5,143 bases of DNA from Lysinibacillus sp. (GTDB taxonomy: Bacteria > Bacillota > Bacilli > Bacillales_A > Planococcaceae): the NCBI GenBank assembly GCA_012735355.1, contig JAAYHP010000440.1:1-5143 (forward strand). Reading direction: 5' to 3'. Shown in pieces: positions 1-5,143 of this stretch (positions within the stretch are counted from its first letter, which is position 1; the number at the start of each line of letters is the position of its first letter). The notes below the pieces were generated by a model. That model worked only from the letters and a program-made list of their open reading frames with translations, was not told the origin of the DNA and did no database searches. Position numbers and translations under genes: made by a program.

Positions 1-544
1 ATCTACTGGGGGGTTTACTGACTGTGCCTTGCTAAACGGTGCAAAACATTGTTATGCCCTTGATGTTGGTTCAAACCAATTAGCGTGGAAAATACGCAAT
101 GATGAAAGAGTTACTGTAATGGAAAAAACGAATTTTCGCTATTCTAAACCGGAAGATTTTACAGAAGGACTACCGGATTTTGCAACGATTGACGTTTCTT
201 TTATTTCCCTTTCTCTTATATTGCCAGTTCTCCATACAATCCTTCTTCCAGGTGGGGATGTAGTCGATTTAGTGAAGCCTCAATTTGAAGCAGGGAAAGA
301 GAATGTAGGGAAAAAAGGGATTGTCCGTGATGCAAAAGTGCATTTAGAAGTATTAGAACAAACAGCAAAAATGGCTACTGAAGTAGGGTTTATCGTAAAA
401 GATGCAACATATTCTCCCATCACTGGAGGAGAAGGAAATATTGAATTTTTATTCCATCTTTTTAAACCGAAAGAAGGGGAAGAAATTCCTGCCTTTACGA
501 AGTTTAAAGAAGTGGTAGAATCAGCCCACAATGAATTAAAATAA
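1..544 (+). CDS. tlyA: TlyA-family rRNA 2'-O-methyltransferase (YqxC-like), 5'-truncated by window edge
   Basis: The reading frame is open from base 2 (first whole codon TCT) to a TAA at 542-544, giving the last 180 residues. It starts inside the SAM-binding motif I (STGGFTDCAL), so the true start and the N-terminal S4 RNA-binding domain, roughly 100 residues in relatives, lie outside the window. An in-frame TTG at 29 is not a start, because conserved sequence runs across it. Visible family marks are the ALDVGSNQLAWK strand, IDVSFISL (Asp at 191-193), LVKPQFEAGKE (Lys at 275-277) and GGEGNIEFLFHL (Glu at 443-445). These fit the later members of the K-D-K-E catalytic set of FtsJ/TlyA 2'-O-ribose methyltransferases. 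Known TlyA enzymes methylate 16S and/or 23S rRNA; which one applies here cannot be told. The older name 'hemolysin A' is misleading. In B. subtilis the orthologue yqxC sits just upstream of ahrC, as here. Confidence 0.93.
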   Translation, partial: STGGFTDCALLNGAKHCYALDVGSNQLAWKIRNDERVTVMEKTNFRYSKPEDFTEGLPDFATIDVSFISLSLILPVLHTILLPGGDVVDLVKPQFEAGKENVGKKGIVRDAKVHLEVLEQTAKMATEVGFIVKDATYSPITGGEGNIEFLFHLFKPKEGEEIPAFTKFKEVVESAHNELK

Positions 545-553
545 TACATTATT

Positions 554-579
554 TAGGGAATGGCGGCGGTCATTCCCTA
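554..579 (+). terminator. Hairpin after tlyA, possible weak intrinsic terminator
   Basis: A perfect 9-bp stem (TAGGGAATG at 554-562 pairing with CATTCCCTA at 571-579) has an 8-base GC-rich loop (563-570). It begins 10 bases after the tlyA stop. The bases after it (TTTACTTG) are only mildly T-rich, so termination would be inefficient. It could instead be an attenuating or mRNA-stabilising hairpin that sets tlyA levels apart from argR-recN. Confidence 0.5.
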
Positions 580-584
580 TTTAC

Positions 585-614
585 TTGCTGGAGAAGAACA
601 AAAAATGATAGTAT
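585..614 (+). promoter_or_regulatory. Candidate sigma-A promoter for argR-recN (weak)
   Basis: TTGCTG (585-590) and TAGTAT (609-614) are 18 bases apart, each matching the sigma-A -35 and -10 consensus at 4 of 6 positions. Position between the tlyA hairpin and argR supports a promoter somewhere in this gap, but in DNA this AT-rich such matches arise by chance. The choice of hexamers is tentative. Confidence 0.25.
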
Positions 615-635
615 AAATATACATTTATATTCATT
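612..635 (+). promoter_or_regulatory. ARG-box-like palindrome upstream of argR (candidate ArgR operator)
   Basis: TATAAAT (612-618) and ATTTATA (623-629) form a perfect 7-bp inverted repeat around a 4-base centre. The element matches the general ARG-box form (TnTGAATwwwwATTCAnA) at about 15 of 18 positions. Read on the - strand, 618-635 begins AATGAATATAAATG, which resembles the B. subtilis box CATGAATAAAAATKCAAK at about 13 of 18 positions. It lies about 40 bases upstream of the argR start. This suggests autoregulation, but both matches rest largely on A/T positions, so it is only a candidate. Confidence 0.35.
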
Positions 636-672
636 CTTATTACATAACTATTTATATTAAGAGGTGCAATTC

Positions 673-1122
673 ATGAGTAAAGGTCAACGCCATATGAAAA
701 TCCGAGAAATCATTGGAAATAACGAAATTGAAACGCAAGATGAGCTTGTTGAATCATTAAAAGAAGCAGGATTTAACGTGACGCAAGCAACAGTTTCAAG
801 AGATATTAAAGAGCTGCATTTAGTAAAAGTTCCCCTTCCTGACGGTCGATATAAATACAGTTTACCTGCAGATCAACGTTTTAATCCTTTGCAAAAATTG
901 CAGAGGTCTTTGACAGATGCTTTCGTTAGTATCGATGGTGTAGCACACTTTTTAATGCTGAAAACACTGCCAGGAAACGGAAATGCCATCGCCGTGTTAA
1001 TTGATCATCTAGAATGGCCAGAAGTATTAGGAACTTTATCTGGTGACGATACGATTTTAATTATTGTTCGAGAGGAAGAACAACGTGAAATCATTAAAAA
1101 TCGTATATTAGATTTACTATAA
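673..1122 (+). CDS. argR: Arginine repressor ArgR/AhrC
   Basis: This 149-residue protein is the arginine-sensing transcription factor that represses arginine biosynthesis and, in B. subtilis (AhrC, also 149 residues), activates arginine catabolism. The N-terminal winged helix-turn-helix covers about residues 1-70, with the recognition segment [16 protein letters not shown] and the conserved Ser42-Arg43. The linker [14 protein letters not shown] follows. The C-terminal oligomerisation and arginine-binding domain (about 75-149) carries GDDT at 124-127, whose acidic pair binds arginine at the hexamer interface in known members. The start is ATG 673, preceded by AAGAGGTG (659-665) at good spacing, and MSKGQRH.KIREII matches the B. 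subtilis N terminus. A GTG at 664 lies inside the Shine-Dalgarno and is not the start. recN follows after 15 bases, so the two are probably co-transcribed. Confidence 0.96.
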   Translation: MSKGQRHMKIREIIGNNEIETQDELVESLKEAGFNVTQATVSRDIKELHLVKVPLPDGRYKYSLPADQRFNPLQKLQRSLTDAFVSIDGVAHFLMLKTLPGNGNAIAVLIDHLEWPEVLGTLSGDDTILIIVREEEQREIIKNRILDLL

Positions 1123-1137
1123 TTCGAGGTGGTCTGT

Positions 1138-2838
1138 TTGTTAAAAGAGCTACATATTCGAAATTTTGCCATTATCGATGAATTAACGGTTCATTTTTAT
1201 AATGGTTTAACGGTTTTAACCGGAGAAACAGGTGCGGGTAAATCCATCATTATTGATGCGATACACTTACTTGCCGGAGGACGAGCGAGCCAAGAATTTG
1301 TTCGACATGGTGCAAAAAAAGCTGAATTAACAGGATTATTTTCTATTACTGAAGATAAACATCCAATATTTGAAAAATTACAAGAAGCTGGAATTGAGTC
1401 AGAAGAAGGTACAATTATTCTACGTCGAGATATTAGTGATAATGGTAAAAGCGTTTGTAGAGTAAATGGGAAACTCGTCACTCTATCTACATTAAGGGAA
1501 ATTGGATCAACGATTATCGATATTCATGGTCAGCATGAAAACCAAGAGTTAATGGATGAAAAGCAACATATACATTTACTAGATCAATTTGCTGAAAAAC
1601 AATTACAGCCTATAAAAGAACAATACGAACAAATTTTTCATTCTTACCGAGCTTTAAAAAGAGAAGTTGAGGCCATGAATATTAATGAGCAGCAAACAGC
1701 CCAGCGGATAGATTTATATCAATTTCAAATTCAAGAATTGGAAGATGCTAGAGTTTCTGTTCATGAAGAAGAAGCTTTACTTGAAGAACGAAGAAGACTT
1801 CAAAATTACCATAAAATTTTTGAGCGGGCAAGAAATGCCTATGAAGCGATTTCAGGCGAGTATAAAGGTTTAGATTGTATCGGTGAGGCAATGAGCGCAT
1901 TGGAAGATATCGTCATTGTTGATGAACAATTTAAAGATTCTCATGAAGCGGTGACAACGTCTTTTTACGCACTTCAAGACGCTTCACATCAAATTAAAAA
2001 CATTTTAGACGAATTAGAATTTGATCCAGAACGATTAAATGAAGTGGAAAATCGGCTTGCCCAATATCAAATGTTAAAAAGAAAATATGGATCTACTGTG
2101 GAAGAGATTCTTTCTTATTATGAAAAAATAAAAGGTGAATTAAACAATCTCATAAATCGTGATGAAGCAATACAGAAAAAAGAACAAGAGCTAAAAAAAA
2201 TGGAAGCCACTTTGGAACAGCTTTGTAATGAGCTAACGAAGGTAAGAAAAAATTGTGCCAATGCTCTTAGCGAAGCTATCATGAATGAACTTCGCGATCT
2301 ACATATGGAAAAAGCGAAATTTATTGTACGCTTTGAAAGATTAAATAATTTCGATGTAAATGGGAAAGACTATATATCATTCTATATCTCCACAAATGTA
2401 GGAGAGCCTCCAAAATCATTACCAAAAATCGCCTCTGGTGGAGAATTATCGCGAATTATGCTTGCGTTAAAAACGATTTTTTCTTCTAAATCCCAAATTA
2501 CATCCATCATTTTTGATGAAGTTGATACTGGCGTTAGTGGAAGGGTAGCTCAAGCGATTGCTGAAAAAATCGCTAATATTTCATTCAATTCGCAAGTTTT
2601 ATGTATTTCCCATTTGCCACAAGTAGCGGCAATGGCCGATCAACATTATTTAATAACGAAACAAGTGGAAAAAAATCGCACTCATACAACGGTTCAACAC
2701 ATAGATGATAACCATCGGGTAGAAGAAATTAGCCGCATGATGAGCGGTGCGGAAATTACCGAATTAACATTGCAACATGCACGGGAATTGTTGCAGATGG
2801 CAAACGATAAGAAATTGGAGATAAAATCTTCATTATAA
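1138..2838 (+). CDS. recN: DNA repair protein RecN
   Basis: This 566-residue SMC-like ATPase acts early in double-strand break repair, gathering at broken ends and aiding RecA-dependent recombination. The N-terminal ATPase half has Walker A GETGAGKS at residues 29-36, and HGQHENQ follows near residue 135. The middle (about 150-370) is rich in Glu, Lys, Gln and Leu, as expected for the antiparallel coiled coil. The C-terminal half carries the ABC signature SGGELSR (433-439), Walker B IIFDE (457-461), the D-loop VDTGVSG and the H-loop His492 in CISHLPQVAAMAD. Length is close to B. subtilis RecN (576). I chose TTG 1138, preceded by GAGGTGG (1126-1132), because MLKELHIRNFAIIDEL then matches the family N terminus. 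GTG 1129 overlaps the Shine-Dalgarno. No LexA box is visible upstream. No terminator is apparent before spoIVB, so recN transcripts may read into it. Confidence 0.97.
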   Translation: MLKELHIRNFAIIDELTVHFYNGLTVLTGETGAGKSIIIDAIHLLAGGRASQEFVRHGAKKAELTGLFSITEDKHPIFEKLQEAGIESEEGTIILRRDISDNGKSVCRVNGKLVTLSTLREIGSTIIDIHGQHENQELMDEKQHIHLLDQFAEKQLQPIKEQYEQIFHSYRALKREVEAMNINEQQTAQRIDLYQFQIQELEDARVSVHEEEALLEERRRLQNYHKIFERARNAYEAISGEYKGLDCIGEAMSALEDIVIVDEQFKDSHEAVTTSFYALQDASHQIKNILDELEFDPERLNEVENRLAQYQMLKRKYGSTVEEILSYYEKIKGELNNLINRDEAIQKKEQELKKMEATLEQLCNELTKVRKNCANALSEAIMNELRDLHMEKAKFIVRFERLNNFDVNGKDYISFYISTNVGEPPKSLPKIASGGELSRIMLALKTIFSSKSQITSIIFDEVDTGVSGRVAQAIAEKIANISFNSQVLCISHLPQVAAMADQHYLITKQVEKNRTHTTVQHIDDNHRVEEISRMMSGAEITELTLQHARELLQMANDKKLEIKSSL

Positions 2839-2870
2839 AATGAAAGTACCTAAGCGACAAATATTTACCT

Positions 2871-2901
2871 CACATTATTGTTTTCACACTTACACATAGT
2901 A
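2871..2901 (+). promoter_or_regulatory. Candidate forespore sigma-G (or sigma-F) promoter of spoIVB
   Basis: CATAGTA at 2895-2901 fits the sigma-G/sigma-F -10 form CATnnTA exactly. Eighteen bases upstream, CACATT (2871-2876) is a poor -35, sharing only the CAT core with TGCATA. In B. subtilis spoIVB is transcribed in the forespore by sigma-G and weakly by sigma-F, so a promoter of this class is expected here. The start point would lie close to 2908, about 20 bases before the gene. Confidence 0.45.
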
Positions 2902-2930
2902 ATGTTACAAACCAATTGAGGAGGTGGACT

Positions 2931-3881
2931 ATGAAATGCCATTTGCGTAATCTGTTGACTTATGTTTTGCTAACCATCGTACTTTTATCACCTTCAGGTT
3001 TTGCTGAAGCAAAAAAATTAATTCCGATGGGCGAATCGATAGGGATACAGTTGCAACTACCATTTGTATATGTCGCACATGATGTTTTGCTTCCAAATGG
3101 ACAATGGTTAAAAAAGGGAGATATCATTAAAGAAGTAAATGGGAAGCCGATTGAATCCATTGATGGGATAAAACAATTATTGAATGGGACGGATGTGACC
3201 CTTTCAATTGAGCAAAAGTCCAATGAAACGAGAACGATTATTTTAACGAATGATCAAGCGAATAATATACTCCCTTTTCTAAAAGATGAAACAGATGGCA
3301 TTGGTACTTTAACTTTTTTAGATCCTGATTCGAAACAATATGGTGCATTAGGTCATCAAATCATAGACGGTGTATTAAATAAACCACCAGAATTCACAGA
3401 TGGCGCAATTTTCCTTGCCTCCATAGAACAAATTAAAAAATCTAGTCCCGGAAATCCTGGATATAAAATATCCGTCATTAATCGGGATGATATCCGGTTA
3501 GGAAACATAAGTTCCAACGACTCATACGGCATTTTTGGAAATTGGGAATCTGACATAAAACAAAGTATACGTAAACCGATTGATATTATGCACGATGATG
3601 AAATACAATTGGGAGAAGCAGAATTACTTACTGCTATTGAGGGTTCAAACGTAGAAAAATTTAAAATAAAGATCGTGAAATATGAAGATAATTTTTTGCA
3701 ATTTGAAATAACGGACGAAAAACTTTTATCCAAAACTGGTGGAATATTACAAGGAATGAGCGGCAGTCCAATATTGCAAAAAGGAAAATTCGTAGGTGCT
3801 GTCACCCATATGTTTGTCGAACAACCAGCCCGTGGAGCGGCGATTACGGTAACGGAAATGTTAAAAAAGAAACCTGATTAA
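2931..3881 (+). CDS. spoIVB: SpoIVB stage IV sporulation serine peptidase, unusually short form
   Basis: SpoIVB is made in the forespore, acts in the space between the two membranes and cleaves SpoIVFA, releasing the SpoIVFB protease to mature pro-sigma-K. This copy has 316 residues against about 425 in B. subtilis. A hydrophobic N-terminal segment (about 8-24) ends in FAEA, a possible signal peptidase I site after Ala27. LIPMGESIGIQL (30-41) corresponds to the B. subtilis IPGG-SIGV segment and opens a PDZ domain reaching to about 105 (KKGDIIKEVNGKPIES). The S55 peptidase domain follows, with catalytic candidates His142 (YGALGH), Asp262 (EITDEKLL) and Ser277 (GMSGSPIL). The 15-residue Asp-Ser gap equals that of B. 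subtilis (Asp363, Ser378). The missing length lies mostly between the membrane segment and the PDZ domain, plus a shorter PDZ loop. ATG 2931 has a strong GAGGAGGTGG site (2918-2927); the upstream TTG 2916 would overlap it. Confidence 0.93.
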   Translation: MKCHLRNLLTYVLLTIVLLSPSGFAEAKKLIPMGESIGIQLQLPFVYVAHDVLLPNGQWLKKGDIIKEVNGKPIESIDGIKQLLNGTDVTLSIEQKSNETRTIILTNDQANNILPFLKDETDGIGTLTFLDPDSKQYGALGHQIIDGVLNKPPEFTDGAIFLASIEQIKKSSPGNPGYKISVINRDDIRLGNISSNDSYGIFGNWESDIKQSIRKPIDIMHDDEIQLGEAELLTAIEGSNVEKFKIKIVKYEDNFLQFEITDEKLLSKTGGILQGMSGSPILQKGKFVGAVTHMFVEQPARGAAITVTEMLKKKPD

Positions 3882-3891
3882 TGATTTAAAT

Positions 3892-3925
3892 AGACTACAC
3901 TAAGTAAATGGTGTAGTCTTTTTTT
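3892..3925 (+). terminator. Intrinsic terminator of spoIVB
   Basis: A perfect 9-bp stem (AGACTACAC at 3892-3900 with GTGTAGTCT at 3911-3919) and a 10-base loop run directly into seven consecutive T residues (3919-3925). It begins 11 bases after the spoIVB stop and isolates spoIVB from spo0A, which therefore needs its own promoters. Confidence 0.92.
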
Positions 3926-3986
3926 GATAAAATTATTAAAATAATATGAATTATAGTAAAAAAGTGAAAAGCTAATTAAGGAAATT

Positions 3987-3993
3987 TGTCTAA
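3987..3993 (+). promoter_or_regulatory. 0A-box-like site (upstream)
   Basis: TGTCTAA matches the Spo0A~P binding consensus TGTCGAA at 6 of 7 positions. It lies 45 bases upstream of the candidate sigma-H -35 element, about position -86 to -80 relative to the predicted start. Control of spo0A by its own product through several 0A boxes is established in B. subtilis. Confidence 0.4.
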
Positions 3994-4037
3994 ATCTTTG
4001 TTTTTTTTCCTACTACATGCTTATTTTTCTGAATTTT

Positions 4038-4065
4038 AAAGGATTATTCAAAAAAATGTCGAAAA
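4038..4065 (+). promoter_or_regulatory. Sigma-H-type promoter of spo0A (Ps-like)
   Basis: AAAGGATTA (4038-4046) fits the sigma-H -35 form RnAGGAwww at every position. The -10 core GAAA (4061-4064, in CGAAAAT) is one base off GAAT. The distance from the A of AGGA (4040) to the G of GAAA (4061) is 21 bases, which I believe equals that in the sigma-H promoter of B. subtilis spoVG. B. subtilis spo0A is driven by a sigma-H promoter as growth slows, so the position is as expected. The start point would be near 4073, about 84 bases before the gene. Confidence 0.65.
4057..4063 (+). promoter_or_regulatory. Perfect 0A box overlapping the sigma-H -10 element
   Basis: TGTCGAA is identical to the Spo0A~P box consensus. 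Its CGAA is shared with the -10 core of the candidate sigma-H promoter. A protein bound here would cover the -10 region, which suggests a repressing or self-limiting site. The 0A box and the sigma-H -10 share the CGAA core, so a single sequence may be read by both. Confidence 0.6.
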
Positions 4066-4071
4066 TATAAT

Positions 4072-4078
4072 TGTCAAG
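4072..4078 (+). promoter_or_regulatory. Second, imperfect 0A-like box
   Basis: TGTCAAG matches the 0A consensus at 5 of 7 positions. It starts 15 bases after the start of the perfect box on the same strand, near the predicted transcription start. On its own the match is weak; its closeness to the perfect box is the main support. Confidence 0.3.
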
Positions 4079-4156
4079 ATTATTTAAAGAAAGACATATA
4101 AGTAATTAAAACACAAATTAGGGAGAATGAAAGTGGCAAATGAAGGGGGAACTTTA

Positions 4157-4951
4157 ATGACAAAAGTAAGAGTTGCAGTTGCCGACGATAATCGAGATTT
4201 AGTTAGAACAATGGAGCAATTTTTTGAAAACCACTCAGATATTGAAATTGTGGCTACAGCATCAAATGGTAAACAATGTCTAACTATGTTAGATGAATAC
4301 AAACCAGATGTATTGCTATTAGATATAATTATGCCTCATTTGGATGGCCTTGGTGTGCTTCAAGAAATGCACAAAGACGATCGTTTTCGTGACACGCATG
4401 TAATCATGTTGACTGCTTTTGGACAAGAAGATGTAATGAAACAAGCGGTTACATATGGTGCATCGTATTTTATGTTAAAACCATTTGAATTTGAACAACT
4501 TGTTCAGAAAATATTACATTGTGCAGGTCAAAAGCGTGAAACGGTCAAACGTCAAAGTGTGTTACAAACAGAATCAAGTAATGGAAAAGTCAATCAAAGA
4601 CAACTGGATACTACAATCACTTCCATTATTAAAGAAATTGGAGTTCCAGCGCATATTAAAGGCTATTCTTATTTAAGGGAAGCAATTCAGATGGTGTATT
4701 ATGACATTGATTTACTCGGTTCCGTAACAAAAATATTATATCCAGAAATTGCAAAAAAATTTGGTACTACACCTTCTCGGGTTGAACGAGCAATTCGCCA
4801 TGCCATTGAAGTTGCCTGGAATCGAGGAAACTACGAATCAATTTCCCAAATGTTTGGCTACACAGTTCATCATTTGAAATCAAAACCGACAAATAGTGAA
4901 TTCATTGCAATGATTGCAGACAAAATTCGCATTGAACTAGTAGCCTCTTAG
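4157..4951 (+). CDS. spo0A: Spo0A sporulation master response regulator
   Basis: Spo0A is the end point of the sporulation phosphorelay; once phosphorylated it dimerises and binds 0A boxes to switch on sporulation genes and turn off growth-phase genes such as abrB. This copy has 264 residues (267 in B. subtilis). The receiver domain (about 1-125) has the acidic pocket Asp10-Asp11, phospho-acceptor Asp56 in [22 protein letters not shown] and Lys108 in LKPFEF, at the same numbers as in B. subtilis. A variable linker rich in Gln, Ser, Lys and Arg spans about 126-150. The effector domain (about 153-264) contains [17 protein letters not shown], the recognition helix [17 protein letters not shown] and the conserved [13 protein letters not shown] 4157 is chosen because it gives the family N terminus and has AAGGGGGA (4143-4150) at good spacing. 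In-frame ATG 4127 has its nearest purine-rich site only 1-2 bases away. GTG 4133 has GGGAG 7 bases upstream and cannot be fully excluded. Confidence 0.97.
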   Translation: MTKVRVAVADDNRDLVRTMEQFFENHSDIEIVATASNGKQCLTMLDEYKPDVLLLDIIMPHLDGLGVLQEMHKDDRFRDTHVIMLTAFGQEDVMKQAVTYGASYFMLKPFEFEQLVQKILHCAGQKRETVKRQSVLQTESSNGKVNQRQLDTTITSIIKEIGVPAHIKGYSYLREAIQMVYYDIDLLGSVTKILYPEIAKKFGTTPSRVERAIRHAIEVAWNRGNYESISQMFGYTVHHLKSKPTNSEFIAMIADKIRIELVAS

Positions 4952-4972
4952 TATTATTCGTTTGGGTTTAGT

Positions 4973-4998
4973 CGCCTCATTCTTTTGAGGCGCTTTTT
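4973..4998 (+). terminator. Intrinsic terminator of spo0A
   Basis: A 7-bp GC-rich stem (CGCCTCA at 4973-4979 with TGAGGCG at 4986-4992), a 6-base loop and a T run at 4994-4998 lie 21 bases after the spo0A stop. This ends the spo0A transcript as a single-gene unit. Confidence 0.9.
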
Positions 4999-5000
4999 AT

Positions 5001-5029
5001 TTGAAGATGTAGATAATTGTTTATATAAG
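5001..5029 (+). promoter_or_regulatory. Candidate sigma-A promoter reading out of the window (first)
   Basis: TTGAAG (5001-5006, 4 of 6) and TATAAG (5024-5029, 5 of 6) are separated by 17 bases, the preferred sigma-A spacing. The left arm of the 14-bp inverted repeat covers most of the -10 region. The -35 begins just after the terminator tail. Any gene it serves is beyond 5143, as no coding region is visible after 4951. Confidence 0.4.
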
Positions 5030-5072
5030 AATGTTCATTTTAAACAAATTTATGAAAATTATATAAACAATT
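5015..5072. repeat. Perfect 14-bp inverted repeat, 30-base spacer
   Basis: The arm AATTGTTTATATAA at 5015-5028 is matched exactly by its reverse complement at 5059-5072. Neither the flanking nor the inner bases extend it. The stem would be almost all A-T and no T run follows at a terminator's distance, so a pair of protein-binding sites is more likely than a terminator. The left arm overlaps the -10 of the candidate promoter at 5001-5029. The first 11 bases of the arm (AATTGTTTATA) recur at 5119-5129. Confidence 0.75.
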
Positions 5073-5127
5073 TATAAAATAAAAATATTTCAAAGAGATT
5101 ACTAAACAAAAAATTGTGAATTGTTTA
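5017..5127. repeat. Five copies of the heptamer TTGTTTA/TAAACAA
   Basis: TTGTTTA stands on the + strand at 5017-5023 and 5121-5127, and as TAAACAA (the - strand) at 5041-5047, 5064-5070 and 5103-5109. Elsewhere I noticed only one copy, inside recN at 2141-2147. The five copies fill a gene-free stretch after spo0A and overlap both candidate promoters, the pattern of an operator cluster. The region is very AT-rich, so part of this may be compositional chance. Confidence 0.55.
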
Positions 5128-5131
5128 TACT
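5103..5131 (+). promoter_or_regulatory. Candidate sigma-A promoter reading out of the window (second)
   Basis: TAAACA (5103-5108, 4 of 6 to the -35) and TATACT (5126-5131, 5 of 6 to the -10) are 17 bases apart. The -35 lies inside one copy of the repeated heptamer and the -10 overlaps another. The start point would fall near 5138, at the window edge. Confidence 0.35.
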
Positions 5132-5143
5132 TAAAGTAAAGAC

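Noticed and set aside
280..549. Reverse-strand open frame of 89 codons opposite tlyA
   Set aside because: It lies wholly antisense to a well-conserved gene, has no Shine-Dalgarno I can see and no recognisable protein features.
1123..1137. Separate promoter or LexA box for recN
   Set aside because: Only 15 bases part argR from recN and they are mostly Shine-Dalgarno; no CGAAC-n4-GTTCG-like box is present.
3356..3805. Reverse-strand open frame of 149 codons opposite spoIVB
   Set aside because: It mirrors the conserved peptidase domain on the + strand and shows no domain, start signal or typical amino acid mix of its own.
4071..4102. TTGTCA and TATAAG as a sigma-A promoter for spo0A
   Set aside because: The hexamers match well but the spacer is 20 bases, too long for a normal sigma-A promoter.
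4485..4676. Second + strand frame of 63 codons inside spo0A
   Set aside because: It is a frame-shifted reading of the conserved Spo0A linker and effector domain, without its own ribosome binding site.
5030..5066. Short ATG frame (MFILNKFMKII) after spo0A
   Set aside because: It has eleven codons, no ribosome binding site and lies inside the repeat cluster.
1..5143. Mobile element, CRISPR array, tRNA/rRNA or phage genes
   Set aside because: No array of spaced repeats, no transposase or integrase, no element ends and no tRNA-like cloverleaf were seen; the gene order is the conserved Bacillales one.

Overview
The window is a piece of a low-GC Gram-positive chromosome from an endospore-forming member of the Bacillales. 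All genes read on the + strand in the order tlyA-type rRNA methyltransferase (partial) - argR/ahrC - recN - spoIVB - spo0A. This is the order found in Bacillus subtilis (yqxC-ahrC-recN-spoIVB-spo0A). The presence of both spoIVB and spo0A says the organism makes endospores. The protein sequences are clearly not those of B. subtilis itself. The style of Spo0A and RecN would fit a Bacillaceae or Planococcaceae relative, but that placement is a guess from memory.

Region by region: 1-544 is the 3' part of a TlyA-family 2'-O-ribose rRNA methyltransferase, cut by the window edge. A hairpin and an AT-rich gap with an ARG-box-like palindrome (545-672) lead into argR (673-1122). recN follows only 15 bases later (TTG start at 1138, end 2838), so the two look co-transcribed. 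A gap of 92 bases carries a candidate forespore (sigma-G-type) promoter for spoIVB (2931-3881), which is closed by a strong intrinsic terminator (3892-3925). The 3926-4156 gap is the spo0A control region, with a well-spaced sigma-H-type promoter and three 0A-box-like sites. spo0A (4157-4951) is also followed by an intrinsic terminator (4973-4998). The last 145 bases are very AT-rich and hold no gene, but carry a perfect 14-bp inverted repeat, five copies of a TTGTTTA/TAAACAA heptamer and two possible sigma-A promoters reading out of the window.

Functionally the window joins housekeeping (rRNA methylation, arginine control, recombinational repair) to two key points of sporulation. Spo0A is the master response regulator that starts sporulation. 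SpoIVB is the forespore-made serine protease that signals to the mother cell to activate pro-sigma-K.

I see no new defence system, mobile element, CRISPR array or RNA gene. The points most worth a second look are an unusually short SpoIVB (316 residues against about 425 in B. subtilis) that keeps its catalytic residues, the layout of 0A boxes over the spo0A sigma-H promoter, and the repeated heptamer region after spo0A.
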